Assembly (NCBI RefSeq): GCF_049537155.1
Contig: NZ_JBMVQZ010000015.1
Location: 1-64,000 of the forward strand
Length of the DNA stretch: 64,000 bases
Source: Limisphaera sp049537155
GTDB taxonomy: Bacteria; Verrucomicrobiota; Verrucomicrobiia; Limisphaerales; Limisphaeraceae
Direction of reading: 5' to 3'
Within the stretch, counting starts at the first letter, position 1; every line of letters starts with the position of its first letter. Of the stretch, positions 8,783-18,432 are shown piece after piece. Below the pieces are notes generated by a model. The model did no database searches. It saw only the letters and a program-made list of their open reading frames with translations, and was not told the origin of the DNA. Position numbers and translations under genes: made by a program.

Positions 8783-10609
8783 ATGCCGGACTTCCTGCTC
8801 GACACGCGGCCGCCCGAACGCCGTCCTTCGCATGATGTTGCCGGTATGCTGCGGTGGTCGGATCGGCTGCGGGTGCAAGTCTGGGACCGACCGCAGTTCC
8901 GCCTGATCGCGACATGGTCGGAACCCGACCCGGTGTGGGCACCGGCGCAGGACCCGGACGGGACCTTGTGCGCCGTGACCGGTTTCCTTGCCCTGGAAGA
9001 GGAGGAGTGGGCTCGCGCCGAAAAGGAGTGCAGCGGCGGTACCGGCTCCGGATGGGCTGCCCGTGCCGTCCTCGGCCGCTACCGGGCCGCCGGGACACAA
9101 GCCTGGGATGACCTGAGCGGCAACTGCGCAATCCTGTTGTACGATGCCGATTCCCAGACGTTTCATCTCCGGACCGATCCCGCCGGTTGCTTTCCCGTCT
9201 TCTGGTGTTCCTCGGATGGATACCCCGTATGGGCTTCTCATCCCGATGTGCTGGCGGGCGCCGTGGATCGAACCCATCGGCTCGACGAGGTTTCCCTGGC
9301 GGAATTCGTGCAAACCAGCATGGTGACGCCGCCTTACACGTACTACCAGGGCATTCAAGCGTGCGAATCCGGCATGGTGTTCACATGGCAACTGCGAACC
9401 GGCCGGATGCTTTCCCGTCGCTATTTCAACCTGGAGTACGATCCGGATCCCCGACCGGACGTGGAAGCCTGCGCTGAAAAGCTAGCGGAGGCATGGAAGA
9501 CGGCCGTCCGTCGCAGGACCCTGCCGCGTCTCGGCCGTCCGGCGATCGCCCTCAGCGGGGGGTTGGACTCACGGCTCATCCTGGCCTGTACGCCTGAACC
9601 CGCACGGGCGGTGGCCTTCACGTGTTACGATGCACCCAACCGCGAGCTCCACATCGCTCGGGCCATTGCGCAGGCCGCGGGTGCGGAGTTCAAACCGCTG
9701 CAACGGCCGCCGGATTACTACGGCGAAAACGCGCCCAAAGGCGTGCGCATCGCAGGTGGCATGGGCACCTTTGCCAACAACCATTTTCTGGGGATTCTCG
9801 ACTCTCTTCCCAACTGGGGGACGACCACGCTGCTCACCGGCTGTTATTGCGATTACCTCTTCAAGGGACTCCCGCTCAACCGCCGCCTCCGGGCTTGGGA
9901 CGGCCGGGAGACCCTGGCACCGTACCGGCACGAATTCTATTTCCAACACTGGAGATTTGACACCCCGCTTGCGCGCCAGGTTTGGCAGCGCTGGGAAACA
10001 AGATTCCCCCCCGAGCTCCGGGAGCGACAGGATGACGAATCCTTGTTTCGCATCGAAGCCCTCCGTACCTTTCCCCTCTACCACGAGGGCGACAACCAGC
10101 AGCGCCTGGTTCCCCAACGGTACACGGCTTGGTCTCCTCCGGTCACCGACCTCGGCGTATTACGCGTCTACCGGAGCGTGCCTTCGCGGTTCAAGCTCAA
10201 CCGTGACCTCTTCCTCCGCACCGCGCGGCGATTGCTTGCCGGCAGCCCGGTGAGGGACGTCCCCGACGCCAACACCGGTGTGGCCGTCCACGCCCCGCCA
10301 TGGCTCGAGAATCTGAGCTGGCAGTGGCTGCGGGTGAAACGCAAGCTTAGAAGCCTCCGCGGCTCGTTGAGTTCCGACGGTTCCTGGCCCAACTGGACGC
10401 ACTACTACCGGCACAGCCCGAGCTTGGATACCCACTGGCGGACGGCTGGTCCGGATATCCATGACCTGATTCTCAGGGTTACCGGTTGGAAAACTCTCCC
10501 GGATCGGCCCTCACGATTTCCGCCGGAAAAGTGCTTTCTGTTCGTGGCCATCCTGACCCTCAAGCTCTGGTGGCAATACCGCCCATGTTCCGGCGCTTCG
10601 CCAAGCTGA
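8783..10609 (+). CDS. Asparagine-synthase-like amidotransferase of EPS locus
   Basis: 608 residues from the ATG at 8783; a TTG four codons earlier is possible. The C-terminal synthetase domain is clear: the PP-loop 'SGGLDS' lies at residues 258-263, after 'RLGRPAIAL'. The N-terminal glutaminase-like domain keeps recognisable elements ('DDLSGNCAILLYD', 'RTDPAGCFPVFW'), but the protein does not begin with the Met-Cys that forms the catalytic cysteine of true AsnB. It therefore probably uses ammonia or an amine directly, or amidates a sugar acid. Relatives of AsnB are regular members of exosortase-linked EPS loci. The 3' end overlaps the following deacetylase by 25 bases. Confidence 0.8.
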   Translation: MPDFLLDTRPPERRPSHDVAGMLRWSDRLRVQVWDRPQFRLIATWSEPDPVWAPAQDPDGTLCAVTGFLALEEEEWARAEKECSGGTGSGWAARAVLGRYRAAGTQAWDDLSGNCAILLYDADSQTFHLRTDPAGCFPVFWCSSDGYPVWASHPDVLAGAVDRTHRLDEVSLAEFVQTSMVTPPYTYYQGIQACESGMVFTWQLRTGRMLSRRYFNLEYDPDPRPDVEACAEKLAEAWKTAVRRRTLPRLGRPAIALSGGLDSRLILACTPEPARAVAFTCYDAPNRELHIARAIAQAAGAEFKPLQRPPDYYGENAPKGVRIAGGMGTFANNHFLGILDSLPNWGTTTLLTGCYCDYLFKGLPLNRRLRAWDGRETLAPYRHEFYFQHWRFDTPLARQVWQRWETRFPPELRERQDDESLFRIEALRTFPLYHEGDNQQRLVPQRYTAWSPPVTDLGVLRVYRSVPSRFKLNRDLFLRTARRLLAGSPVRDVPDANTGVAVHAPPWLENLSWQWLRVKRKLRSLRGSLSSDGSWPNWTHYYRHSPSLDTHWRTAGPDIHDLILRVTGWKTLPDRPSRFPPEKCFLFVAILTLKLWWQYRPCSGASPS

Positions 10610-11358
10610 CACTCAGCCTGTGCGTCAGCCTGTCCGATCGACTGGGCATGAGTCGTCCCGGGCAGGGAGTGGTTTTGTATTATCACGCCGTCCCGGCCCC
10701 GGCCCGAAAGCGGTTCGCGGAGCAAATGGACATCCTGGCGGAATCTGCACAGCCATGGTCGCTGGATCGCTCCCTACCCCGGGCGGATCGGTGGGTTGGA
10801 ATCAGCTTCGACGACGCATACGTATCCGTGCTGGAGAACGCGGTTCCCGAGTTGGAAAAGCACCGCCTGCCCTTTACCATCTTCGTGCCCACGGGCTGTT
10901 TGGGCCGGCGCCCGTGCTGGGTTCGGTCCCCGGATCATCCGTTTTGGAATGAGCGAGTCATGTCTGCGGACCAGCTCAGAATCCTGGCACGCCTGCCGGG
11001 AGTCACCCTGGGATCTCACACGGTCACGCACCCCCGGCTGACCCGACTGGGACCGGAGGACCTGAAGCGCGAGTTGTCCGATTCCAAGGTGGCCCTGGAA
11101 GATTTGATCCAGCGACCGGTGGAATTGTTGAGCTTCCCCCACGGCGACTGGAACGAGACGGTGCTTCGGACCGCAGAAGCGATCGGATACAGGCGGTTTT
11201 TCGGCATCGAGCCCGCCTGTCTGAACGGCGGTCCGCTGCCCCCCGTGGTGGGCAGGGTGGCGGTCGAGCCCACGGACAGTCCCCTGGAGTTCCGAATGAA
11301 AGTCAGGGGATGCTACCGTTGGGCCGTGAAGCGGCGACATCCAACGCCGTGCTCCTGA
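10585..11358 (+). CDS. Polysaccharide deacetylase family protein (FDDA variant)
   Basis: 257 residues from the ATG at 10585, just after the AsnB-like reading frame nears its end. The first NodB motif reads 'SFDDA' (residues 74-78), so both aspartates are kept but the usual glycine is alanine. The second motif 'HTVTHP' (145-150) is intact, and 'LSFPHGDWNE' matches the third motif. An N-terminal 'VLYYHAVP' is typical. It should deacetylate an N-acetylated sugar. The third deacetylase-like domain within 7 kb, it differs from the other two and is not a recent duplicate. Confidence 0.8.
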   Translation: MFRRFAKLTLSLCVSLSDRLGMSRPGQGVVLYYHAVPAPARKRFAEQMDILAESAQPWSLDRSLPRADRWVGISFDDAYVSVLENAVPELEKHRLPFTIFVPTGCLGRRPCWVRSPDHPFWNERVMSADQLRILARLPGVTLGSHTVTHPRLTRLGPEDLKRELSDSKVALEDLIQRPVELLSFPHGDWNETVLRTAEAIGYRRFFGIEPACLNGGPLPPVVGRVAVEPTDSPLEFRMKVRGCYRWAVKRRHPTPCS

Positions 11359-11365
11359 AGAGTCC

Positions 11366-12448
11366 ATGAACCTCCCAACCACCATGGGTGAGCGCGCAGT
11401 GCCCCTGGCCGACGGACCGGCGCCATGGAAGCCGCTTCCGTCCGCGCAATGGTGCGCTCTGCTTTCCCAGTTTGCGGATGGGAACTTCTATCAAACCCAC
11501 GCCTACGGTGCCGTGAGTTGGGGTGAGCGCAACCTGGTCCACCTTTGTATCCGCCAGGACGGCGCGGTCCGGGCCATCGCGCAGATACGCACGGCGCGGA
11601 TCGGGCGTTGGTGGGGGATGGCATATGTGCGTTGGGGCCCGTGCGTGCATCGGAAGGACGGTTCGTGGGACGCGGAGGCATTTCGTGCCGCACTGGAGCT
11701 GCTTCGGGAAGAGTTTGTGTTCCGCCGTGGCTGGGTGTTGCGAGTGATCCCCAACATCTTTCGTGAGGACGCCCCCGCGGGTCCGGCCCGGCAAATCCTG
11801 GGAGAGCTGGGATTTCTCGAGCATGCCCCCCAAGCGGTCTACCGTACGGCCCGGGTGGACCTGGATCCACCCCTCGAAATCGTGCGCAAGCGTCTCGACG
11901 GCAAGTGGCGCAACCAACTGAATGCTGCGTCGCGCAATCCACTCCGGGTCGTGGAGGGAAACGACACGGAACTTTTCGACCGATTCATGGTCCTCTACGA
12001 GGAAATGATGGCCCGAAAACGCTTCGATACGACCGTGAACGTTCGCGACTTTCGCCAGATGCAGGAGCACCTCGAGCCCTCCGAGAAGCTGCGTGTGGCG
12101 CTTGCCCTGCATGGCGATCAGCCTCATGCGGCCCTTGTGGTCACCGATGTTGGAAACACGGGCATCTACCTCCTGGGGGCCACCGGCGAGGCCGGGCTCA
12201 AGAGCAAGGCTTCCTACCTCCTTCAATGGCGGATGATGGAATTCCTCAAGGCGCAGGGCTGCCGGTTCTACGACCTGGGCGGGATCAACCCCGAGGGAAA
12301 TCCGGGGGTTTACCACTTCAAGGCCGGCATGGGAGGTTCGGAGGTCCGGCAATTGGGGAGGTTCGAAGCCGCACCTTCGGAATCCGCTCGCCGGTTGCTT
12401 CACTGGGCCGAGAGAATCCGGAAGCTGCTGCACCGCCTGCGGCGCTAG
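11366..12448 (+). CDS. FemAB/FemX-like aminoacyl- or acyltransferase
   Basis: 360 residues with two GNAT-like halves, as in FemX proteins that add amino acids to lipid-linked peptidoglycan precursors. The strongest evidence is the C-terminal 'FYDLGGINPEGNPGVYHFK' (about 306-324), a hallmark of the FemAB fold, and the earlier 'GKWRNQLNAASRN' helix (about 178-190). It starts eight bases after the deacetylase stop. The real substrate may be the EPS or its lipid carrier rather than peptidoglycan. It is one of seven GNAT/FemAB-type genes in this locus and the one most like true FemX. Confidence 0.8.
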   Translation: MNLPTTMGERAVPLADGPAPWKPLPSAQWCALLSQFADGNFYQTHAYGAVSWGERNLVHLCIRQDGAVRAIAQIRTARIGRWWGMAYVRWGPCVHRKDGSWDAEAFRAALELLREEFVFRRGWVLRVIPNIFREDAPAGPARQILGELGFLEHAPQAVYRTARVDLDPPLEIVRKRLDGKWRNQLNAASRNPLRVVEGNDTELFDRFMVLYEEMMARKRFDTTVNVRDFRQMQEHLEPSEKLRVALALHGDQPHAALVVTDVGNTGIYLLGATGEAGLKSKASYLLQWRMMEFLKAQGCRFYDLGGINPEGNPGVYHFKAGMGGSEVRQLGRFEAAPSESARRLLHWAERIRKLLHRLRR

Positions 12449-12463
12449 GGAGACGTCCCCGTC

Positions 12464-13522
12464 ATGGAGAAACAGCACACAGCGGGAGGTTTTCTGCAGC
12501 CGGGTGAGGGCACCACCGCCCTTACCATCGTCATCGTCAACTGGAACGCAGGGGAGAAGCTGCTTCGATGCCTCCACTCCGTTCGAGCGAGCCGGACCAG
12601 CTTTCCGGTCAAGGTGATCGTGGTGGACAATGACTCGGTGGACGGTAGCCGGGAGCGCGCGACCGCTGAGTTTCCCGAATTTCACGTGGTCAATACCGGT
12701 GCCAACCTGGGCTTCGGACGCGGCAACAACCATGCCCGTCCATGGGTGGATACCCCGCTGGTCCTTTTCCTCAACCCCGACACGGAACTGTTCCCGGACA
12801 CTCTGGAAAAGGCCGTACGTTCGCTCCTTGCCCGCCCGCGTGTGGGCATGCTCGGCTGCCAGATGCGTTATCCGGACGGAACCGTGCAGCAGCTGGGTTT
12901 GCAGTGGTTTCCGACGCCGGGGAGGGCGTTCTGGGAGCTCCTCGTGCCCGGTGTGTTGCGCCGTTGGTTTTCTCCCTGGCTCTGTCACGATCCGTGCAAA
13001 AGTGGTCCGGTCCGCAAGCTTTACGGAGGTTTTCTCCTGGCCCGTAGAGACGTCCTCGACGCCGTCGGCTGGTTCGACGAGCGGTACTTCATGTACGCCG
13101 AGGACGTGGACTTGTCGGAATCCGTCCGGCGGGCCGGATGGGAACTTTACTACGATGCTGGCTGTGCCATCGTTCATGCCTGCGGCGGTGCCAGCCAGCG
13201 TGCACCATCCGGGTTCTCCGTGCTGATGAAACAACGCTCCGTCGAGCAACTCATTGAAAAGCATCAGGGCAGATCAGCCGCGCGGCGGTATCGGCTGCTG
13301 GTGGGCACGGCTGCGGGGCTGCGCTGGTTGGGCCTCACGCTGGCCGCGATTCTGCCTTCCCCGGGACTGCGGGCGCGCCTCCAACACGCGCGAGCGCGCA
13401 CGCGACTGCTGTGGGATTGGGCCTGGCACGGTCGCGAGGCGGCCGTGCCCGCCCGGCCGACCCCGCCACCCCGGGAAGCCGTGCCGCCGAACGGGGCGAA
13501 TCTTCTCTCCGCCACCCCATGA
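12464..13522 (+). CDS. Family 2 glycosyltransferase (rhamnosyltransferase-like)
   Basis: 352 residues. It starts with 'LTIVIVNWNAGEKLLRCL' after a short tail, followed by 'VIVVDNDSVDGS', 'NLGFGRGNNHA' and 'LNPDTEL', the sequence of motifs typical of WcaA/RfbF-like GT2 enzymes. 'FDERYFMYAEDVDLSESVR' (about 206-224) contains the ED acid pair of the catalytic region. The C-terminal 90 residues are basic with a hydrophobic stretch that may sit on the membrane. The stop overlaps the next start as ATGA. It probably adds a deoxyhexose or hexose to the EPS unit. Confidence 0.85.
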   Translation: MEKQHTAGGFLQPGEGTTALTIVIVNWNAGEKLLRCLHSVRASRTSFPVKVIVVDNDSVDGSRERATAEFPEFHVVNTGANLGFGRGNNHARPWVDTPLVLFLNPDTELFPDTLEKAVRSLLARPRVGMLGCQMRYPDGTVQQLGLQWFPTPGRAFWELLVPGVLRRWFSPWLCHDPCKSGPVRKLYGGFLLARRDVLDAVGWFDERYFMYAEDVDLSESVRRAGWELYYDAGCAIVHACGGASQRAPSGFSVLMKQRSVEQLIEKHQGRSAARRYRLLVGTAAGLRWLGLTLAAILPSPGLRARLQHARARTRLLWDWAWHGREAAVPARPTPPPREAVPPNGANLLSATP

Positions 13523-14868
13523 CCCCGCTGGCCTTGCTGTTCCTGTTGGTTGCCGTGGCGGCGATCTGGTCATTGCCGCGGCAATGGGCTCCCGTGCCCC
13601 TTCTGGCCACCGCCTGCTACATGACCCTGGGACAGGGCACAGAACTGGCCGGCTTGAATCTTCACGTCATGAGGCTTGTCCTCTTGGCCGGCCTTGTGCG
13701 GGTCCTGGTGCGGCGCGAACGTGCTGCCGGTGGATGGTCGGGCATGGACCATCTGTTCGCTGCGTGGGGCGGCTGGGCCTTGGCAGCGAGTGTTTTTCAT
13801 GAATCTCCTTCTGACACCTTCATCAACCATGCCGGCATGGTGTTCAACATCGCAGGTGCGTACATCCTTTTCCGCGTATTCGTACATGGGCGGGAGGATG
13901 TCGTCCGCTTGACGCAGGTCCTTGCTGTGGTGCTTGTGCCGGTCGCGCTTGAGATGCTGAACGAACAGTTTACCCGTCATAATTGGTTCTCGCTGTTTGG
14001 CGGTGTGCCGGAGGAGCCAGCGATCCGCAATGGCCGCCTCCGGTCGCAAGGGCCCTTCGCGCATGCCATTCTCGCGGGCACCGTAGGCGCCGTCTGCACG
14101 CCGTTGATGGTTGCTCTGTGGAGAGAACGGCCGTGGCAGGCGCGGGTGGGAATGTGCGCCTGCGGGATCATGGTGTTGACCTCCGCCTCGAGCGGACCTC
14201 TGGCCAGCCTGCTGGTGGCCATGCTTGCGCTGTTGCTCTGGCGCTGGCGGCACCTGACCCGTCAGATGCGCGTCGCCGCTGTGGTTGGCTACATTCTGCT
14301 CGATCTGGTGATGAAGGCACCTGCATATTACATCATCGCCCGCATTGATCTTGCTGGGGGGAGCACGGGGTGGCACCGAGCAGAACTCATCCGCAAGGCG
14401 CTCGAGCATCTTCCGGAGTGGTGGCTCGGAGGTACGGACTATACGCGCCACTGGATGCCGTACGGCGTTCCTTGGAGTGAGAACCACGCGGATATCACCA
14501 ACCATTACCTGGCCCAGGGCGTCAGAGGTGGCGTGCTGTTAATCGTGCTGTTCATCTCCATCCTGTGGGCTGGATTTCGGTACGTTGGCAGGCTCGTTAA
14601 GCTGGAAGAGTCGCATCCCTCAGGCAAGCCGTTCTTCTGGTGGTGCGTCGGCTGCAGCCTGTTTGCCCACGCTGCAACTTGTATATCGGTTGCCTACTTT
14701 GACCAAAGTGTGATGTTCCTTGTCATGACACTGGCAATATGCGCCTCCGGGTTCAAGGCGGTAGAAGCCGAAGGGATTCCTTGTGCGAGGGAGAATGAGG
14801 AACTTGCGGCGGGGCTGGGGACCGCCCATGTACAGGGCGACCACGGTACAGTTCAAAAACTGAGTTGA
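13519..14868 (+). CDS. O-antigen ligase / Wzy-like polymerase (multi-spanning membrane protein)
   Basis: 449 residues from the ATG at 13519, which overlaps the preceding TGA. The protein is very hydrophobic with about ten or more predicted membrane helices, starting directly with 'ALLFLLVAVAAIW'. A large loop near residues 275-330 carries 'GGSTGWHRAELIRKALEHL' and 'WWLGGTDYTRHW', the pattern of Wzy/WaaL proteins where R and H residues of the periplasmic loop are functional. It should polymerise or ligate lipid-linked EPS units in the periplasm. It pairs with the flippase 11 kb downstream and the co-polymerase 10 kb upstream, giving a Wzx/Wzy-type pathway. Codon use becomes less GC-rich in its second half. 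Confidence 0.8.
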   Translation: MTPLALLFLLVAVAAIWSLPRQWAPVPLLATACYMTLGQGTELAGLNLHVMRLVLLAGLVRVLVRRERAAGGWSGMDHLFAAWGGWALAASVFHESPSDTFINHAGMVFNIAGAYILFRVFVHGREDVVRLTQVLAVVLVPVALEMLNEQFTRHNWFSLFGGVPEEPAIRNGRLRSQGPFAHAILAGTVGAVCTPLMVALWRERPWQARVGMCACGIMVLTSASSGPLASLLVAMLALLLWRWRHLTRQMRVAAVVGYILLDLVMKAPAYYIIARIDLAGGSTGWHRAELIRKALEHLPEWWLGGTDYTRHWMPYGVPWSENHADITNHYLAQGVRGGVLLIVLFISILWAGFRYVGRLVKLEESHPSGKPFFWWCVGCSLFAHAATCISVAYFDQSVMFLVMTLAICASGFKAVEAEGIPCARENEELAAGLGTAHVQGDHGTVQKLS

Positions 14869-15133
14869 ACATCAAGCGGCCGCCTTCCGGCTGGCTGCTT
14901 GGCAGTTCGACTGGTCAACCTAGGGCTTCTTGTGCAGCGAGCTGCTTGGAAAGATGGCCGGCCCGATTGCCCGTTGAAGGGAGTGACGGGGTTGGAGGGA
15001 ATTCGGCCTTGGGAGTCGAGATGCGGGCGCGGCTGTGCATTGCGGCAACGAGGGAGTCGCCCTGGCGGTCCAACTCCCTCAGATACGGACCGATGAGCTC
15101 GGGTGGCGAAGCCCGTGAAAGCATAAAAAAGGT

Positions 15134-16312
15134 ATGATGGGTTGCTCTGACAGGGACGAGCAAAAGGTTGTGACACTCCGCCGTAAGGAGGAGTTCGATC
15201 GGGTTGCTGAAGCCTGGCGCAGCTTAGAAGTGCATCCGAACAGCTCGTTGGACCATTACCTGTTTGTTTGCGACCGGCGGGCCGAAGTAATCTCACCTTT
15301 GGCGCTCGGCTTCCAGCAGGGCGGCGAGTGGACAGCTTTTTGTGCCGGCCGTCTCGAAGACATTCGGCATGTGCCGCGGCTGGGGTATGCGAGGCTCGTG
15401 CCGGTGAAGGCCCGGGTCTGGACGGTGGTTTATGGAGGACTACTCGGTGCGTGGGACGGCGCCAAAGCAGAGAAGGTGATTGCGTGCTTTTCCAGGCTCC
15501 TTGACGATGGAATCTGTGATTTCATCCGGCTGCATGGCATATCAAGGACGCAAGTTGCGCTTTGGGACGCCTTCGGCCGGTGGCCGTCCGGGTCTCTCGG
15601 AGCTCTCGAGCCTCGATGGTCGAAGCACTATGCGATGACCATTGAGCATACGCCCGGATTTCTGCTGCGACGCCTGCGCTCGAAGCACCGGTCGTGGCTG
15701 AAGGGACGCCAACGGAGGCTTGAGGACGAATGCAAAGGACAGGTCCAGTGGGTGTGGTACGACAGTCAAATAAATGTGGACCAGTTGTGTGAGGAGCTCG
15801 AGGCAGTTGCGCGTACTACCTATCAGCGGCGGTTGGGGGCTGGCTTCATTGATGGTCCTTTTACGCGGGAACGGTTCCGGTTGCTGGAGTCCAGAGGAAC
15901 GCTCAGGGTCGCTCTCCTCAAGATCCGGGGAGAAGCAAGAGCCTTTTGGCAGGGCACAGTTTGGAGAGACACATATTATTCGGGTTCAACGGGTTATACG
16001 CCTGATATGCGATCCTATGAGGCGGGCACTCTCCTTTTCCTGTGGCTTACGGATCGCTTGGCTGAAGAGGGTGTCAATCGTCTGGACTTTGGGTTGGGGC
16101 AGGCCGACTACAAGGAGAGGTTTGCGACGGAGTCGTGGGAGGAGGCCGACGTGGTATTGTTTGGCAAAAGGGCGCGCAGCCGGCTTTTGGCTGCCTACCT
16201 TCGGACGGTTGACGCCCTCAATCGAGCGGGGCGGGCACTGCTCGCTGACTCGCACTGGGTTCGGGTCATCAAGCGGCAGTGGCGCGATCGCCTGATCAGG
16301 CGTGGGGGCTGA
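15134..16312 (+). CDS. GNAT-fold (BioF2/FemAB-like) acyltransferase
   Basis: 392 residues. The C-terminal half shows the GNAT-like core of this family: 'RLRSKHRSWLKGRQRRLE' (Arg/Lys-rich helix), 'ARAFWQGTVWRDTYYSGSTGY' with the gap-free strand pair, and 'RLDFGLGQADYKERFA' near residues 317-332. This 'GxGxxxYKxxF' element occurs in acyltransferases beside EPS genes. It is preceded by 265 bases in which I see no gene. The substrate is unknown; transfer of an acyl or aminoacyl group to the glycan or its lipid carrier is an inference from context. It begins the lower-GC part of the locus. Confidence 0.7.
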   Translation: MMGCSDRDEQKVVTLRRKEEFDRVAEAWRSLEVHPNSSLDHYLFVCDRRAEVISPLALGFQQGGEWTAFCAGRLEDIRHVPRLGYARLVPVKARVWTVVYGGLLGAWDGAKAEKVIACFSRLLDDGICDFIRLHGISRTQVALWDAFGRWPSGSLGALEPRWSKHYAMTIEHTPGFLLRRLRSKHRSWLKGRQRRLEDECKGQVQWVWYDSQINVDQLCEELEAVARTTYQRRLGAGFIDGPFTRERFRLLESRGTLRVALLKIRGEARAFWQGTVWRDTYYSGSTGYTPDMRSYEAGTLLFLWLTDRLAEEGVNRLDFGLGQADYKERFATESWEEADVVLFGKRARSRLLAAYLRTVDALNRAGRALLADSHWVRVIKRQWRDRLIRRGG

Positions 16313-16636
16313 CAGTGGGCCGCCGTATGACAGCCGAAATGGCCAAGTCCCTGGTGGCTGACTGCCCAAATGACCGGTGAGGACCGGCGAAGCAGAATTA
16401 TCCGCCCATCAAGTGCCCAGCCGCGCATCTGATCCGTGCTGGCGCGGTCCAAGCATGGGCAAGCTCATGGTACACAGGAGAGGGGTTCCTCCCGTCTTTG
16501 ACAGGGAAGGTGGAGTAACACAAGGACGTGGAGGAAGCTTCGTTCGGGCGGGGGAATGGCTTGAGCGTCTTGGCGCGCCAGAGCGGTGGCCGGCTGAACG
16601 ATGACCGCGAGGCGGATGGGCCCAAGATTTCCGGGC
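16313..16636. other. Gene-free spacer before beta-helix gene 1
   Basis: About 320 bases after the GNAT gene. I find no convincing coding frame, repeat arm or terminator. The right end runs into the sigma-54-like element at 16637. Confidence 0.5.
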
Positions 16637-16652
16637 TGGCATGACACATGCT
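16637..16652 (+). promoter_or_regulatory. Candidate sigma-54 promoter before beta-helix gene
   Basis: The sequence is TGGCATG-N4-ATGCT, with GG and GC separated by exactly ten bases, against the consensus TGGCACG-N4-TTGCW. There is one mismatch in each half. It is about 160 bases upstream of the chosen start codon. Weaker than the elements before the sorted proteins. Confidence 0.4.
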
Positions 16653-16809
16653 CTTCAAGGAGAGGGGCAAGACAAGATGCGGGACAAAAGGCTGATTCTC
16701 CATGCTGGCTGGCCCGGTCACCGCAGGCCCAACGCAGTCCGTATGCCTGGTGCTTGAAGACAAGAACATGAATCGAGGGCGCGGGAAGGAAGCCGAATAC
16801 GGGGGATGG

Positions 16810-18432
16810 ATGAAGAAGGAACGTCAATTTTCGAGACACTGGAGCATCCTGGGGCTGGGGATTCTGACGCTGAGTATGGTGCAAGCGCGCATTATCCATG
16901 TCAGTCCCGATGGCGCAGCCACCGGCGACGGTAGTGCTGGCGCACCTCTGGCCAGCGTGCAGAGTGCGCTTGACCGGGCACAAGCGGGAGATGTTGTCCT
17001 TCTGGCACCCGGTGTTTACACAGAAATTGTCACGACCGCGCGCGGCGGCTCACCGGAAGCGCCTTTGGTGATTGACGGACAGGGCAAGGCCGTGTTGTGG
17101 AGCTTGACCCTCGCGCACCCGTACGTACATGTGCAAAACCTCACGCTGAGCGGCATGACCAATCGGTACCGTGCCCTGCTGTATTTCGAGCGAGGCGCCC
17201 ATTACTGCGTGGCATCGAACAACGTCATTGATCCGGCATTTACCCGTGACGTCTATGCAGTTTCCTGGCGAGGACCGGCAACGAAACCGTTTGGAGCTGA
17301 CGCTGCGAGCTACAACCTGCTGATCAGCAATGTGATACGGCGCTCCATTGGGAACCCCATGGTGACCGTGATGGGGGACGGGAATGTCATTTATGGCAAT
17401 CGTCTCCTGGATGGCGCGGTGGTGGACTTCTTCAGGCTGTTCGGGAGATCCAACATAATCGCAGCAAACCTGTGTTCCAACAACTTCCCTTTACCGGGTG
17501 TGAACAACCACCCCGACTTTATTCAAACGTTTGGAAACAACGGCCATGGGAGCATGGGTCATGTGATCGACGGGAACTGGGTGATAGGAGTCTGGTCGGG
17601 CCAGTTGACCCAGCTTAGCTCCGACCGTCTGTCCGACGTGATTCGAGACTGGACATTTCGAAACAACGTATTCATCGACATCGCGTTGCAGGCGAGCTGC
17701 ACCATTCCAGAGGTGAAGTATTTCAACAATTTATTCCTGCGCTGCAACACAACCAATGGTGGTCATGCACTCAATTTCGGTTCCCGCGGTTATGACATCA
17801 GCAATGCCCCTCCCGGCTCTCTGGTAGCGGGTCTTGAATACGTCGTGCGGACCAACGGTTCTGGCGATGGGACGGGCTACATTGTTTACGAGGGCCGTCC
17901 ATACCGTGCTGGAGAACGGTTTGTAGCAAACGCTGAACGTGAATACGTCGCCGTCGGTGACGCCGTCGTGTGGTTGAGGCTTTATGACTCGGCCCATGGA
18001 GCCTTGGTGTTCAACAATGTCTTCATCGATTGTGGTGACGCCCGGACAAACGTGGGCTGGTATGGATTTGCGACCAACCTTGTAAACGTGGCGGCGGACT
18101 ACAATTTTGTTGCGAAGAGCGGATTCAAGCCCGTTCGTATAGACCCTCAAATGCGATCGGTCGGAGATCCGAGGGGATGGGACTGGGTGTCCATGTACTG
18201 GTGGGAGCCACACGGAATCAATGGGGGGGACCCCGGGTTCGTGGACCTTGCCGCATGGCGGTTCGAGCTCATGCCAGAGAGCCCTCTGGTTGGCGCTGGA
18301 ACGAATTTGAGCAAATGGTTTCAGACTGACGCATTGGGGCGCCGGCGCGCAGGGGTCTGGGACATTGGACCCTATGCCGCCGTGACGACCACAAGGCCAG
18401 TGCCGCCGTCTGGATTACGAATCGTAAAGTAG
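16810..18432 (+). CDS. Secreted right-handed parallel beta-helix protein (DUF1565-like) 1
   Basis: 540 residues from the ATG at 16810, chosen because it gives a basic start followed by a hydrophobic segment ('ILGLGILTLSMVQA') like a signal peptide; ATGs at 16702 and 16768 in the same frame would add a charged leader. The mature start 'HVSPDGAATGDGSAGAP..SVQSALDRAQAGDVVLLAPGVYTE' is the usual first turn of DUF1565/pectin-lyase-fold proteins, followed by Asn-rich turns ('NNVI', 'NNVF', 'NNLF'). The end has 'NGGDPGFV', shared with the two related proteins nearby, and finishes 'GPYAAVTTTRPV'. The fold often belongs to polysaccharide lyases, epimerases or glycan-binding proteins. No catalytic residues can be assigned. 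Confidence 0.75.
   Translation: MKKERQFSRHWSILGLGILTLSMVQARIIHVSPDGAATGDGSAGAPLASVQSALDRAQAGDVVLLAPGVYTEIVTTARGGSPEAPLVIDGQGKAVLWSLTLAHPYVHVQNLTLSGMTNRYRALLYFERGAHYCVASNNVIDPAFTRDVYAVSWRGPATKPFGADAASYNLLISNVIRRSIGNPMVTVMGDGNVIYGNRLLDGAVVDFFRLFGRSNIIAANLCSNNFPLPGVNNHPDFIQTFGNNGHGSMGHVIDGNWVIGVWSGQLTQLSSDRLSDVIRDWTFRNNVFIDIALQASCTIPEVKYFNNLFLRCNTTNGGHALNFGSRGYDISNAPPGSLVAGLEYVVRTNGSGDGTGYIVYEGRPYRAGERFVANAEREYVAVGDAVVWLRLYDSAHGALVFNNVFIDCGDARTNVGWYGFATNLVNVAADYNFVAKSGFKPVRIDPQMRSVGDPRGWDWVSMYWWEPHGINGGDPGFVDLAAWRFELMPESPLVGAGTNLSKWFQTDALGRRRAGVWDIGPYAAVTTTRPVPPSGLRIVK

Noticed and set aside
11303..13264. Open frame of 653 codons on the - strand
   Set aside because: Antisense to the FemX-like and GT2 genes, with no recognisable domain.
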